Part shown: piece after piece, positions 1 through 8,688 of the stretch
Layout of the letters: every line of letters begins with the position of its first letter
Position numbering within the stretch: the stretch's first letter is position 1
Assembly (NCBI RefSeq): GCF_006715045.1
Contig: NZ_VFML01000001.1
Coordinates: 3,688,501-3,752,500, forward strand
Direction of reading: 5' to 3'
Source of the DNA: Amycolatopsis cihanbeyliensis
GTDB taxonomy: Bacteria; Actinomycetota; Actinomycetes; Mycobacteriales; Pseudonocardiaceae
DNA: 64,000 bases
Made by a program: the position numbers and the translations under genes
Notes under the pieces: model-generated
What the model saw: the letters and a program-made list of their open reading frames with translations, nothing else
What the model was told of the DNA's origin: nothing
Databases searched by the model: none

Positions 1-2
1 GG

Positions 3-389
3 TTCTCCGGCATCCTGCGCGAGCAGGTGTCCCCGGATCGGGGATCAACCGTGGACATCGAGACCGCGCTGACGGCCGCGGACGCCGAGGACATCGTGCG
101 GGGCCTGCCGGCCGGGCTGGACGAGCGGATCGGCGAGCGTGGCAGGGAGATCTCCGGCGGGCAGCGCCAGCGGCTGAACCTGGCGAGGGCGCTGGCCGTG
201 GACGCGGACGTGCTGGTGCTGGACGAGCCCACCTCGGCGGTGGACGCGCACACCGAGGCACGGATCACCGAACGGGTGGCCGCGCTGCGCCGCGGTCGCA
301 CGACCGTGGTGTTCAGCCAAAGTCCACTGTGGATGAATGTTGCCGACGAGGCGGTCCGGCTCGTACCGGAGGAGGAGCCATGCAGCTGA
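3..389 (+). CDS. ABC exporter ATPase half (C-terminal part, gene cut by window start)
   Basis: This is the end of an ABC transporter nucleotide-binding domain; its start lies outside the window. The visible reading frame carries a canonical ABC signature ([15 protein letters not shown]) and a Walker B with the catalytic glutamate ([12 protein letters not shown]). Where the H-loop histidine should be, the sequence reads VVFSQSPLW, so the switch histidine is missing. The following gene overlaps its last 10 bases and encodes a second transmembrane-plus-ATPase half, so the two almost certainly form one heterodimeric exporter. The missing H-loop here matches a degenerate signature in the partner: together they would make one inactive and one active ATP site. 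The substrate cannot be told. Confidence 0.85.
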   Translation, partial: FSGILREQVSPDRGSTVDIETALTAADAEDIVRGLPAGLDERIGERGREISGGQRQRLNLARALAVDADVLVLDEPTSAVDAHTEARITERVAALRRGRTTVVFSQSPLWMNVADEAVRLVPEEEPCS

Positions 390-2122
390 AGCTGCCGCTG
401 GCGGGCAAGGCCGAGGCCCGTGCATGGGCCGGAACCACCGTGCGGGAGAACAAGGCCGGCTTCGCCGCGGTGATCGGGCTGTTCGCGCTGGCGACCGTCG
501 CCGGGCTGGCCGGGCCACAGATCCTCGGCCTGCTGGTGGACGCGGTGTCCGGCGGGGGCGGCACGGCGCGGGTCGACCTGCTGGCCGCGGCCTTCGTGCT
601 GTTGCTGCTGGTGCAGGCCGGGCTGAAGCGGCAGGCGAGGGTGCACGCCGGGGTACTCGGCGAGCGGGTGCTGGCGCGGACAAGGGAGTCGTTCGTGGCG
701 CAGTCGTTGCGGCTGCCGCTGGGCACGGTGGAGGCCGCGGGCACCGGCGACCTGCTCAGCAGGGCGACCTCGGACATCGACCGGGTCGACCACGCCACCC
801 GCAACGCCGCCCCGGAGATCCTGGTCGCCGCGGTCACCGTGCTGCTCACCGTCGGGGCCATGATCATCACCTCCCCGCTGCTGGCGCTCGGGCTGCTGGT
901 CGCGGTGGCGGTGCTGGTGGTGCCCACCCGGTGGTACTGGAAACGCTCACCCGAGGTGATCGAGCGGATGCTGGCGAGCTGGGCGGACATCCGTTCCGAG
1001 CTGCACGAGACCGCGGAGGGTGCGCGCACGGCGGAGGCACTGGGGCTGGTGCACCGCCGGATCCGGCAGGGTGAACGATCGGTGGCGAGGGCGCTGCACC
1101 GGGAACGGCGGTTGCGGGCGCTCACCGTGCGGTGGCTTCCCTGGTTGGAGCTTTCGCACGCACTGCCGGTCGCGGCCATGCTGCTGCTGGGCGGCTGGGC
1201 CTACGCCGACGGGCTGGCCGGGCTGGGCACCATCACCACGATGGTGCTCTACGCGCAGGCCCTCTCCGCACCGCTGGACGAGGTGCTGTGGTGGGTGGAC
1301 GACCTGTTGATCTCCGGCACGGCGCTGCGCCGGGCGCTCGGGGTGTACACCCCCGCCGAACCGGAGCGGGTGCCGCGCCGGCCGTGCGGGCAGGACATCG
1401 AGCTACGCGGGGTGCGCTTCGGCTACTCCGCGGCCAGCGAGGTGCTGCACGGGATCGACCTGCGGGTGCCGCGCGGTGAGCGGCTGGCCATCGTCGGACC
1501 CTCCGGCGCGGGCAAGTCCACCCTGGCCAGGCTGCTGGCCGGGATCGCGGCACCGAGCGCGGGCTCGGTGACGATCGGCGGGGTCGAGGTGTCCGGGATG
1601 CCGGAGGATCTGCTGCGCGGCGAGGTCTTGCTGCTCACCCAGGAGCAGCACGTGTTCGCCGGGACGCTGCGGGACAACCTGGCACTGCCGGCGAGCGCGA
1701 CCGGCTGGACCGATGCCGAACTGCTCGAGGCGCTGGCCGCGGTCGGCGCGCGGGACTGGGCGGAGGGTCTCGCCGAGGGGCTGGACACCACGCTGGGCGC
1801 GGGGGCGCCGGCCGTACCGGCGGCGGTGGCCCAGCAGCTCGCGCTGGCCAGGGTGGTACTGGCCGATCCGCACACCCTGGTGCTGGACGAGGCGACGTCG
1901 TTGCTGGACACCGGGTCGGCGCGGGACTTGGAGCGCTCGCTGAACCGGGTGCTGGCCGGGCGCACGGTGATCGCCATCGCGCACCGGTTGCACACCGCGG
2001 CCACCGCGGACCGGGTGGCGGTGCTGGAACAGGGCCGGATCTCCGAACTGGGCAGTCACACCGAACTGCTCGCGGCGGAGGGCCCGTATGCCCGGCTGGT
2101 CCTGACGGCGGCCGCGGGCTGA
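380..2122 (+). CDS. ABC exporter, fused transmembrane and ATPase domains
   Basis: A 580-residue half-exporter of the multidrug type, acting in the cytoplasmic membrane. The ATG at 380 follows GGAGGAG at 371-377 and overlaps the upstream gene by 10 bases, so translation is probably coupled; an earlier in-frame start at 329 has no ribosome site. The first 320 residues or so hold the membrane domain. The ATPase domain has Walker [10 protein letters not shown] near residue 373, a Q-loop ([11 protein letters not shown]), Walker B with glutamate (LVLDEATS) near residue 500 and an H-loop histidine (IAIAHRL). The ABC signature is degenerate: [19 protein letters not shown] stands where LSGGQ is expected. 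This fits an asymmetric heterodimer in which the partner supplies the working signature. Substrate unknown. Confidence 0.9.
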   Translation: MQLKLPLAGKAEARAWAGTTVRENKAGFAAVIGLFALATVAGLAGPQILGLLVDAVSGGGGTARVDLLAAAFVLLLLVQAGLKRQARVHAGVLGERVLARTRESFVAQSLRLPLGTVEAAGTGDLLSRATSDIDRVDHATRNAAPEILVAAVTVLLTVGAMIITSPLLALGLLVAVAVLVVPTRWYWKRSPEVIERMLASWADIRSELHETAEGARTAEALGLVHRRIRQGERSVARALHRERRLRALTVRWLPWLELSHALPVAAMLLLGGWAYADGLAGLGTITTMVLYAQALSAPLDEVLWWVDDLLISGTALRRALGVYTPAEPERVPRRPCGQDIELRGVRFGYSAASEVLHGIDLRVPRGERLAIVGPSGAGKSTLARLLAGIAAPSAGSVTIGGVEVSGMPEDLLRGEVLLLTQEQHVFAGTLRDNLALPASATGWTDAELLEALAAVGARDWAEGLAEGLDTTLGAGAPAVPAAVAQQLALARVVLADPHTLVLDEATSLLDTGSARDLERSLNRVLAGRTVIAIAHRLHTAATADRVAVLEQGRISELGSHTELLAAEGPYARLVLTAAAG

Positions 2123-2163
2123 CCACGCCATGCCCGCCCCGCACACCTCCCCACCCCGGGAAA

Positions 2164-2246
2164 GCCCTGAACGTGGCGTTTGAGGCGTCAGATGTCCCAA
2201 AAGTGCCGTTCGTGACGCTGAGCGTCCGGAAAGCCACGTTCAGGGC
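2164..2246. repeat. Intergenic palindromic repeat, copy 1 (convergent junction)
   Basis: This 83-bp element begins GCCCTGAACGTGGC and ends with the inverted arm GCCACGTTCAGGGC. Inside are smaller inverted repeats, including GACGCTGAGCGTC. It lies between the convergent ends of the ABC exporter and purQ. Related copies occur at 5062, 41238 and 56727, all at convergent gene ends. Relative to copies 2 and 3, the inner block (CCCAAAAGTGCCGTTC) is in the opposite orientation. A bidirectional transcription terminator is the simplest reading, inferred from position and symmetry. Confidence 0.85.
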
Positions 2247-2266
2247 ACTCCCCGGCGGACGCGCTG

Positions 2267-2938
2267 TCAGGCGGTGACGGCGGCGTCCAGTACGGAGTAG
2301 AGCAGGCCGAGCCCGTCGTCGGAGGGACCGGTGAGCGCGTCGATGGCGTGCTCGGGGTGCGGCATCAGGCCGACCACCCGGCCGTTCGCGCTGGTGATCC
2401 CGGCGATGTCGGCGCGCGACCCGTTCGGGTTGCCATCGACGTAGCGGAACACCACCCGGCCCTCACCCTCCAGCCGGTCCAGCGTCGGCTCGTCGGCGAC
2501 GTAGCAACCGTCGATGTTCTTCAGCGGGATCAGGATCTCCGCGCCGGCGTCGAACCGGGTGGTCCAGGCGGTGCCGTTGTTCTCCACCCGCAGCCACTGG
2601 TCCCGGCAGATGAAGTGCAGCCCCTCGTTGCGCACCAGCGCGCCGGGTAGCAGGCCGGCCTCGCAGAGCACCTGGAAGCCGTTGCAGATGCCCAGCACGG
2701 GCATGCCCCCACGCACGGCGTCCAGCACCGAGCCCATCACCGGGGCGAACCGGGCGATGGCACCGGCGCGCAGGTAGTCGCCGTAGGAGAAGCCGCCGGG
2801 CACGATCACCGCGTCCACGCCCTTCAACTCGGCGTCGGCGTGCCACAGCTCGACCGGCTCGGCCCCGGCGTAGCGGACCGCACGCACGGCGTCCACGTCG
2901 TCCAGGGTGCCGGGGAAGGTGATGACGCCGATCCTCAC
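2267..2938 (-). CDS. purQ: Phosphoribosylformylglycinamidine synthase, glutaminase subunit
   Basis: PurQ (223 residues) releases ammonia from glutamine for the synthetase PurL at the fourth step of purine synthesis. It is a class I glutamine amidotransferase: the nucleophile is Cys85 in GICNGFQ, and the other triad members are His194 and Glu196 in PHPEH. The length is normal for the stand-alone bacterial subunit. The GTG start overlaps the purS stop as GTGA, so the two are translationally coupled. The purL gene for the large subunit is not in this window. Identification is firm. Confidence 0.97.
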   Translation of the reverse strand: MRIGVITFPGTLDDVDAVRAVRYAGAEPVELWHADAELKGVDAVIVPGGFSYGDYLRAGAIARFAPVMGSVLDAVRGGMPVLGICNGFQVLCEAGLLPGALVRNEGLHFICRDQWLRVENNGTAWTTRFDAGAEILIPLKNIDGCYVADEPTLDRLEGEGRVVFRYVDGNPNGSRADIAGITSANGRVVGLMPHPEHAIDALTGPSDDGLGLLYSVLDAAVTA

Positions 2939-3174
2939 GAGTCCACCCTGCGCACGGTCCAGTCCTCGATCACAGGGTTGGCCAGGAGACCCTCGGCGAT
3001 CTTGGCCAGCTTCTCGTCGTCGACCGAGTCGTCGACCTCCAACTCGAAGTGCTTGCCCTGGCGAACCTCGGTGACCCCGGTGAAGCCGAGGCGGGGCAGG
3101 GCGCCGGCCACCGCTTGACCTTGCGGGTCCAGGATCTCCGGCTTGGGCATGACGTCGACGACGACTCGGGCCAC
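2935..3174 (-). CDS. purS: Phosphoribosylformylglycinamidine synthase subunit PurS
   Basis: PurS (79 residues) is the small structural subunit that bridges PurQ and PurL in the FGAM synthase complex of bacteria with a split enzyme. The protein begins [20 protein letters not shown] and has the usual PurS pattern of a beta strand, the DPQG loop and the G-KHFELEV strand. A much longer open frame runs upstream to 3336, but the GTG at 3174 has a GAGGAG site about nine bases upstream and gives the family length, so it was chosen. Its stop overlaps the purQ start by four bases. Confidence 0.95.
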   Translation of the reverse strand: MARVVVDVMPKPEILDPQGQAVAGALPRLGFTGVTEVRQGKHFELEVDDSVDDEKLAKIAEGLLANPVIEDWTVRRVDS

Positions 3175-3401
3175 GGCAGGCTGCTCCTCGTCCGTATTTT
3201 CGCAGGCGGTACGCCAGGAGCCTAGCTGTGCTGCTCGCCGGAAGGGTGCTCGGGGCCGAGGAGCCCCCGACGCCCCTCGGCCCCGCTGTAATGAAAGACG
3301 TAAGACCCGGGTGAAACGTTGCGTGCCGATACGCACCTCACTGAGTCGGACGGATCGCTTACCACTTACGGTCGTCCCGATTGCGGCAAATGGGGGATGT
3401 C

Positions 3402-3419
3402 GGGTCGTGAGACCCTTTT
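3402..3419 (+). terminator. Hairpin plus T-run in the GMC gene leader
   Basis: GGGTC-GTGA-GACCC (3402-3415) is followed by TTTT, the form of a short intrinsic terminator or attenuator on the plus strand. It sits about 60 bases before the GMC oxidoreductase start, in the 306-base gap between the divergent purS and GMC genes. The same gap holds an inverted repeat, ATTGT...ACAAT (3451-3470), immediately before the ribosome site. Nothing else stands out in the gap. The stem has only five base pairs, so this is tentative. Confidence 0.4.
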
Positions 3420-3480
3420 CCCGCGCGCCCCGCGTACGGCAGGATCCACTATTGTCACCCCGTCAACAATCGGAGGTACC

Positions 3481-5067
3481 GTGGCCACGCAGGAGAGCTG
3501 GGACTACGTCATCGTGGGCGCGGGCAGCGCGGGCTGCGTGCTGGCGAACCGGCTGACCGAGGATCCCTCGTCCCGGGTGCTGCTGCTGGAGGCCGGCGGC
3601 GAGGACACCGCCGACGAGGTGCGGATTCCGGCGGCCTTCGCCTCGCTGTTCAAGACCCGGTGGGACTGGAACTACGAGACGGTCGAGCAGAAGCATCTCG
3701 GCAAGAGCGCCTACTGGCCACGGGGCAAGCTGCTCGGCGGATCCTCCTCGATCAACGCGATGATCTACATCCGGGGTAACCGCGCCGACTACGACGAGTG
3801 GCGCGATTCCCACGGCGCCGAGGGCTGGGGCTGGGACGATGTGCTGCCGTACTTCGTCCGCGCCGAGGGCAACACCCGGCTCGGTGGGCCGCTGCACGGG
3901 TCCGCAGGCCCGCTGCGCGTGGAGGACCGGGTGTTCACCCACGAACTCTCCCGTGCCTGGGTGGACTCGGCGGTCTCCTGGGGGCTGAAGCGCACCGAGG
4001 ACTTCAACGGCGAGTCGCAGGAGGGTGCCGGGCTGTACCAGGTCACCTGCCGCAAGGGGCAGCGCTGGTCCGCGGCGGACGCCTACCTGCGCCCCGCCAT
4101 GGGGCGGCCGAACCTGACCGTGCGCACCCGCGCGCAGGCGACCAGGGTGGTGCTCGATGGCGGCCGGGCCACCGGAGTGTCCTACCTGGAGGGTGGAGTC
4201 GAGCGGACCGCGTACGCCGAATCCGAGGTGCTGCTCTGTGGCGGGGCGATCAACTCGCCGCAGTTGCTGCTGCTTTCCGGCGTCGGGCCGGCCGAGCACC
4301 TGCGCGAGCACGACATCGAGGTGGCCGTGCAGCTTCCGGGAGTCGGCCAGAACCTGCACGACCACCCCGCCGCGCCGATCATCTGGTCCACAAGGGACAC
4401 CAGCGATGTGGTGGACTCCGCCACCCCGGCCGGCATGCTGCGCTGGCAGCTCACCAAGCGTGGCCCGCTGGCATCCAACATCGGCGAGGCGGGCGCGTTC
4501 CTGTCCACTGTGGGTGCTCAGGGCGCGCCGGACATGCAGTTCCACGTGGCACCGACGCTGTTCTACGACAACGGCCTGCGCGAGCCCACCGTGCCGGGGT
4601 TCACCTCGGCGGCCACGCTGGTGCGGGTACACAGCCGGGGCCGGCTCCGACTCCGCTCGGCGCACCCGCTGTGGCGTCCCGAGCTCGACCCCGCCTACTA
4701 CGCCGACCCCACCGACCTGGACGCCGTGCTCAGCGGGTTGCGCACGTTGATCGAGATCGGCCGCGGCGGCCCGCTGGCCCGCCACCTGGACAAGCCCTTC
4801 CTGCCGAACCGGCTGGACCTGGACGAGGACGCACTCGCCGAGCACGTGCGGGCGAACACCCAGACCCTGTACCACCCGGTGGGCACCTGCGCGATGGGCA
4901 CGGGGGAGCAGGCCGTGGTCGACCCCGCGCTGCGGGTACGCGGGGTGGACCGGCTGCGCGTGGTGGACGCCTCGGTGATGCCGGTGGTCCCGCGGGGCAA
5001 CACCAACGCGCCCACCATCATGGTGGCCGAGAAGGCCGCCGACCTGATCCGGGCACAAACACCCTGA
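3481..5067 (+). CDS. GMC-family FAD oxidoreductase (choline dehydrogenase-like)
   Basis: A 528-residue glucose-methanol-choline oxidoreductase, expected to oxidise an alcohol to an aldehyde using FAD. The N-terminus carries the dinucleotide-binding motif VGAGSAGCVLANRL and then LLLEAGG. The conserved GKLLGGSSSIN segment follows, and the C-terminus has the family's catalytic histidine and asparagine regions (LYHPVGTCAMG and PRGNTNAPTIMVAEKAA). The GTG start at 3481 follows CGGAGG; an upstream in-frame ATG at 3319 would add 54 residues unlike the family. The convergent neighbour is an aldehyde dehydrogenase, the enzyme class that would use its product, but they are not co-transcribed. BetA-like function is possible; the substrate is not established. 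Confidence 0.9.
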   Translation: MATQESWDYVIVGAGSAGCVLANRLTEDPSSRVLLLEAGGEDTADEVRIPAAFASLFKTRWDWNYETVEQKHLGKSAYWPRGKLLGGSSSINAMIYIRGNRADYDEWRDSHGAEGWGWDDVLPYFVRAEGNTRLGGPLHGSAGPLRVEDRVFTHELSRAWVDSAVSWGLKRTEDFNGESQEGAGLYQVTCRKGQRWSAADAYLRPAMGRPNLTVRTRAQATRVVLDGGRATGVSYLEGGVERTAYAESEVLLCGGAINSPQLLLLSGVGPAEHLREHDIEVAVQLPGVGQNLHDHPAAPIIWSTRDTSDVVDSATPAGMLRWQLTKRGPLASNIGEAGAFLSTVGAQGAPDMQFHVAPTLFYDNGLREPTVPGFTSAATLVRVHSRGRLRLRSAHPLWRPELDPAYYADPTDLDAVLSGLRTLIEIGRGGPLARHLDKPFLPNRLDLDEDALAEHVRANTQTLYHPVGTCAMGTGEQAVVDPALRVRGVDRLRVVDASVMPVVPRGNTNAPTIMVAEKAADLIRAQTP

Positions 5068-5142
5068 ACGTGGCGTTCGAGACGCTGAGCGTCGCGAACG
5101 GCACTTTTGGGACGTTCAACGTCCTGAAAGCCACGTTCAGGC
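5062..5142. repeat. Intergenic palindromic repeat, copy 2 (convergent junction)
   Basis: This copy runs from CCCTGAACGTGGC to GCCACGTTCAGG. The GMC stop codon TGA lies inside the left arm. It contains GACGCTGAGCGTC and GACGTTCAACGTC inner palindromes plus the CGAACGGCACTTTTGGGAC block shared with the copy at 41238. It separates the convergent GMC and aldehyde dehydrogenase genes. Confidence 0.85.
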
Positions 5143-5161
5143 CATCTCTGCGGGGAGGGGT

Positions 5162-6664
5162 TCAGCGCTTGCCGTGCAGCACGGCGGTCAGCTTGGCCAC
5201 CAGCGCGTCGGTCTTCTCGGTGCGGGCGAAGGTGGTGAGGGCCAGCAGTGCGGAGAACCGCTGCCGCGCGATCGCCTTCGGCCGGGCGAACTCGCGCAGC
5301 CCCTCCGGCCCGTGGATTCGGCCGAACCCGGAGTCGCCGACCCCGCCGAAGGGCAGCGAGGCGATCCCGGCGAAGGACAGCGGGGCGTTGATCGCCGTCT
5401 GCCCGGTGCGCAGCCGCCTGGCCAACTCCATCCCGCGCCGCTTGGCGAACACCGTGGAAGCCAGGCCGTAGCGGGAGTTGTTCGCCTTCTCCACCGCCTC
5501 GTCCATATCGGCGACCATGGCGATGGTGACGGTCGGGCCGAAGGTCTCCTCGCGCACCGCCTCGGAGTCCTCCGGCACGTCCACCAGCACGGTGGGCTGC
5601 ACGCACCGGTCGCCCACCGCCTCCGGCCCTCCGGTAAGCGCGCGCCCGCCCCGGGCAAGGGCGTCGGCGATGTGCCCGCGGATCACGTCGAGCTGCGAAC
5701 GCATGGTCATCGGGCCGTACTGCGCGCCCTCGTCGGAACCACCCCGGACCTGCCCGGAAAGCTCGACCACCTTGGCCACGAACTCGTCGTGCACCCGCTC
5801 GTGCACGTAGACCCGCTCCACCCCGACGCAGGTCTGCCCGGCGTTGGAGAACGCGCCCCAGACCGTGGCCTCGGCCGCCGCGTCCAGGTCGGCGTCGGCG
5901 TCCACCAGCAGGGGGTCCTTACCGCCGGCCTCGATGACCACCGGGGTGAGCGTCTCCGCGGCCGAAGCCATGATCTTCTTCCCGGTGGCCGTGGACCCGG
6001 TAAAGGCGATCTTGTCCACGCCCGCACCGGTGAGCGCGGCCCCGGTCGGCCCGAACCCGGTGACCAGTTGCAGCACCGGGTGCTCGGGGACCACCTCCTG
6101 GAAGGCGTCCACCAGCCACTTGCCCACACCGGGGCTGTACTCGCTCGGCTTGAACACCACCGCGTTGCCCGCGGCCAGCGCGTAGCTGATCGAGCCCATC
6201 GGGGTGTAGACCGGGTAGTTCCACGGACCGATCACGCCGACCACGCCCAGCGGTTGGTACTCCACCGTCGCGGCCTGGTTGGACAGCAGCAGGCCGGGCG
6301 AGCGGCGCTGCCTGCCCAGGACCTTGCCCGCGTGCTTGCCGGCCCAGGCGATGTGCTCGATGGCCAGCACCGCCTCCAACTGGGCGTCCCCACGCGGCTT
6401 GCCGGTCTCGGTGTGCACCACCTCGCACAGCTGCGCCAGCCTGCGCGCCAGCACACCCTTCCACCGGCGCAGCCGCTCGGCCCGGCCGGCGTAGCCGAGC
6501 GAGTCCCACCAGGCCGCCGCCTCCCTCGCCCTGGCGACGGCCTGCTCGACGTCGGCGGCGGTGTGCACCGGGTGGGTGCCGACCACCTCGTCGGTCGCCG
6601 GGTTGAGCGAGTCGAACGTCTCGGCCGCGGCGAGTTCGGAACGCGGAGCTTGCACGGTGGTCAT
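5162..6664 (-). CDS. NAD(P)-dependent aldehyde dehydrogenase
   Basis: A 500-residue aldehyde dehydrogenase oxidising an aldehyde to the acid. Visible family landmarks are the Rossmann segment GPWNYPVYTPMG, the cofactor loop FTGSTATGKKIM, the general-base glutamate in VIEAGGKDP and the catalytic cysteine in SNAGQTCVGVERV. The ATG at 6664 follows GGAGG and gives the usual length. The early residues (SLNPATDEVVGTHPV) resemble actinobacterial succinate-semialdehyde-type enzymes, but substrate cannot be assigned from motifs. It faces the GMC oxidoreductase gene and is divergent from the metallo-beta-lactamase-fold gene. A promoter with a palindrome over the -35 box is listed separately. Confidence 0.92.
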   Translation of the reverse strand: MTTVQAPRSELAAAETFDSLNPATDEVVGTHPVHTAADVEQAVARAREAAAWWDSLGYAGRAERLRRWKGVLARRLAQLCEVVHTETGKPRGDAQLEAVLAIEHIAWAGKHAGKVLGRQRRSPGLLLSNQAATVEYQPLGVVGVIGPWNYPVYTPMGSISYALAAGNAVVFKPSEYSPGVGKWLVDAFQEVVPEHPVLQLVTGFGPTGAALTGAGVDKIAFTGSTATGKKIMASAAETLTPVVIEAGGKDPLLVDADADLDAAAEATVWGAFSNAGQTCVGVERVYVHERVHDEFVAKVVELSGQVRGGSDEGAQYGPMTMRSQLDVIRGHIADALARGGRALTGGPEAVGDRCVQPTVLVDVPEDSEAVREETFGPTVTIAMVADMDEAVEKANNSRYGLASTVFAKRRGMELARRLRTGQTAINAPLSFAGIASLPFGGVGDSGFGRIHGPEGLREFARPKAIARQRFSALLALTTFARTEKTDALVAKLTAVLHGKR

Positions 6665-6710
6665 GGCGCCTCCATTGCCGACATCGGCTCCATTGGCTCG
6701 GCTGCCTGGT

Positions 6711-6739
6711 AGCCTACGACCTTGCTGGCACTGTGCCAA
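6711..6739 (-). promoter_or_regulatory. Putative promoter of the aldehyde dehydrogenase gene with operator palindrome
   Basis: On the minus strand TTGGCA (6739-6734) and TAGGCT (6716-6711) are 17 bases apart, a good vegetative promoter match, about 45 bases before the start codon. The perfect palindrome TGGCACTGTGCCA (6726-6738) covers the -35 box, as a repressor site would. The regulator is unknown. Confidence 0.45.
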
Positions 6740-6904
6740 TAGATTCCCGGCACGATGCCCTGGTACCCGCCAGCATCGCACAGGTCAGGGCCGCGCTCAC
6801 GGCGCCGAGCGGCGGCGGGCCGCGGCGTCCACTCCCGACGCGGTGAACTTGGCGACGCACTGGTGCGGCCGTAGGCTGGGCCACCCGCCAGCCTAGGAGA
6901 CACT

Positions 6905-7540
6905 ATGCGTATCGTCCATTTCGGACATTCGTGCGTGCTGCTCGAGACGCCCTCCGCGCGGATCCTGATCGACCCGGGAGCTTTCTCCTCCGGCTTCGAG
7001 GACGAGCGCGAGCTGGACGCGGTGCTCATCACGCACCAGCACTTCGACCACATCGACGCCGAGAAGCTACCCGGCCTGCTGTCCGCGAACCCCGGGGCGC
7101 GGCTGGTCACCGATCCGGGTTCCGCGGAGACGGTGGCCAAGCTCGGCCTCACCGCGCGCACCGTGCAGCCGGGCGACGCGCTGGACTTCGGCGGCACCGC
7201 GGTGCACGTCCTCGGCGGGCAGCACGCCACGATCCACGCCGATATCCCGGTGGTGCCGAACGTGGGCTACCTGGTCGGTCACGGCGCCTTCTACCACCCC
7301 GGTGACTCGTTCTTCGTGCCCGAGCAGCAGATCGACGTACTCGGCCTGCCCACCGCCGCGCCCTGGCTGAAGGCGGGCGAGGCCGTGGACTACCTGCGCG
7401 CGGTGCGCCCGCGAGTCGCCGTGCCGATCCACGAGGCGGTGCTGACCAACCCGGCCATGCACCACGGCCTGTTCACCAACCTGGCCCCGGACGGCACCGA
7501 GGTCAGGGTGCTACCGAAGCGGGAGACCGCGCGGCTGTGA
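6905..7540 (+). CDS. Metallo-beta-lactamase-fold hydrolase (UlaG/YfhI-like)
   Basis: A 211-residue metal-dependent hydrolase of the metallo-beta-lactamase superfamily. The metal-binding signature is THQHFDHID near residue 40, preceded by ILIDPGAFSSG, with further ligands expected in GGQHATIH and YHPGDS. The opening MRIVHFGHSCVLLE is typical of the L-ascorbate-6-phosphate lactonase-like branch found widely in actinobacteria. No substrate can be inferred. The ATG at 6905 is the only sensible start. Its 3' end overlaps the convergent DUF2334 gene by 38 bases. Confidence 0.85.
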   Translation: MRIVHFGHSCVLLETPSARILIDPGAFSSGFEDERELDAVLITHQHFDHIDAEKLPGLLSANPGARLVTDPGSAETVAKLGLTARTVQPGDALDFGGTAVHVLGGQHATIHADIPVVPNVGYLVGHGAFYHPGDSFFVPEQQIDVLGLPTAAPWLKAGEAVDYLRAVRPRVAVPIHEAVLTNPAMHHGLFTNLAPDGTEVRVLPKRETARL

Positions 7541-8309
7541 CCAGGGCGCCGGCATAGGTGGTTCCGGCGGCACCCGCATCTGTCGCGGCGTCCACGGCGT
7601 CCAGGAAAGCCCTTCGCCTGCCGGGACGTTCCAGGTCGCCCGCGTCCACCCCGAGCCGGACCAGCCCGCCCCGGCGGGCCGTGCGCGCCGCGCTGAGCAC
7701 CAGCGCGAAGCACCGCACCGTCTCGGTGGGCTGCTTCTGACCGTGCTTTCGCCGCACCCGCCCGCGGGGCCGCACAGCGCTGCTCATCGTCGCCCCCGGC
7801 TCGTCGTCGGTGCCGGTCGCGCTGCCGAAGCCCTGCACCCGCGCCCTGTGCACCCTGTCCGTACCCAGGTCGCGTACGGCCGAGAGGTCGGCACACAGCG
7901 AGAAGCCCCGCTCCCGCAGCGCGTCCAGCGTGCCGCGGGAGACCAGCCAACGGGGCGGCGCGAAGCCGTCGGCCCGCAACCCCGCCCGCTCCAGCGCGGC
8001 GGTGGCCGCGATCAGCCGCAGCCGCGCCTCGTGCGCGGGCAGCGCGGCGAACTCGGCCCTGCGGCCGAAACGCACCGTATGGTGACTGGGGGTGATCCGG
8101 TGGTCGTAGCCGTGCAGCAGCACCTGGTCCCCCCGCGCGACACGGGTACGCATCCACTCGGTGGCCTCCGCCGCACCGTCCCCCGCGCACGGGGTGAACA
8201 GCATGGACAGCGGAACGCCACGGTCGTCCAGCTCGGCCGCGAGCTCGGCGCAGCGGTGGAGTGCCTTCGGCGTGATACCGGAGAGCGAGACCAGCAGGCG
8301 AGCATCCAT
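7503..8309 (-). CDS. DUF2334 / polysaccharide-deacetylase-like protein
   Basis: A 268-residue protein beginning MDARLLVSLSGITPKALHRC. The (beta/alpha) layout, the early FTPCAGD segment, a metal-ligand-like LHGYDHR near residue 68, and FAPPRWLVS downstream match the DUF2334 family, which is related to NodB-type polysaccharide deacetylases. No signal peptide is seen. ATGs at 8318 and 8309 are both possible and neither has a strong ribosome site; 8309 matches the family start. The last 38 bases overlap the end of the convergent hydrolase gene. The residues from about 170 onward are rich in Arg and Ala and less typical. Confidence 0.7.
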   Translation of the reverse strand: MDARLLVSLSGITPKALHRCAELAAELDDRGVPLSMLFTPCAGDGAAEATEWMRTRVARGDQVLLHGYDHRITPSHHTVRFGRRAEFAALPAHEARLRLIAATAALERAGLRADGFAPPRWLVSRGTLDALRERGFSLCADLSAVRDLGTDRVHRARVQGFGSATGTDDEPGATMSSAVRPRGRVRRKHGQKQPTETVRCFALVLSAARTARRGGLVRLGVDAGDLERPGRRRAFLDAVDAATDAGAAGTTYAGALVTAARSPASVAP

Positions 8310-8688
8310 ACCACCCATGGCACCCGCCGCGGGTGACCATCCGTTTGCCCCGAGGTGACCGGGCGGAACCGGGTACGGGAAATGGTTACCCGAAGGTGGG
8401 CGGTCCGGCCGCGGTCTCCTCCAGCAAGGCGAGCCGGCCCCCGGCGTGGACCACGCCGGAACCGCGCGGCTGGTTCGTGAATCACTCAGATGCAGATCCC
8501 CGTCAGCCACCCAGAGCAACACGGCCGGAACTTTGCGTCACTGACGGTTGTTGCCGGCAGGGGATATGACCCTCCCGATGAATTGTCGATAATACCGGCG
8601 CATCCGTACTGTCGGACCGGTCGGCGACATATTTTTCATATTCGAGATCCGGATCCGGATATCCTCACCTGAAGTCAGGAAGTAATTT
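8310..8688. other. AT-richer intergenic region upstream of the secreted lectin-like gene
   Basis: About 380 bases without a convincing gene. The half nearest 8689 is clearly less GC-rich than its surroundings. It contains a possible plus-strand promoter (TTGTCG, 18 bases, TACTGT from 8585), repeated ATCCGGAT units near 8647, and a perfect palindrome CCTGA-AG-TCAGG (8668-8679) touching the ribosome site AGGAAGT of the next gene. Short frames here look unlike genes. Confidence 0.5.

Noticed and set aside
5174-6712. 512-residue plus-strand open frame
   Set aside because: Antisense to the aldehyde dehydrogenase, whose catalytic motifs are all intact; the plus frame is low-complexity shadow.
8333-8569. 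Short plus-strand frames in the gap before the lectin-like gene
   Set aside because: Composition is random-looking, with no start signals.
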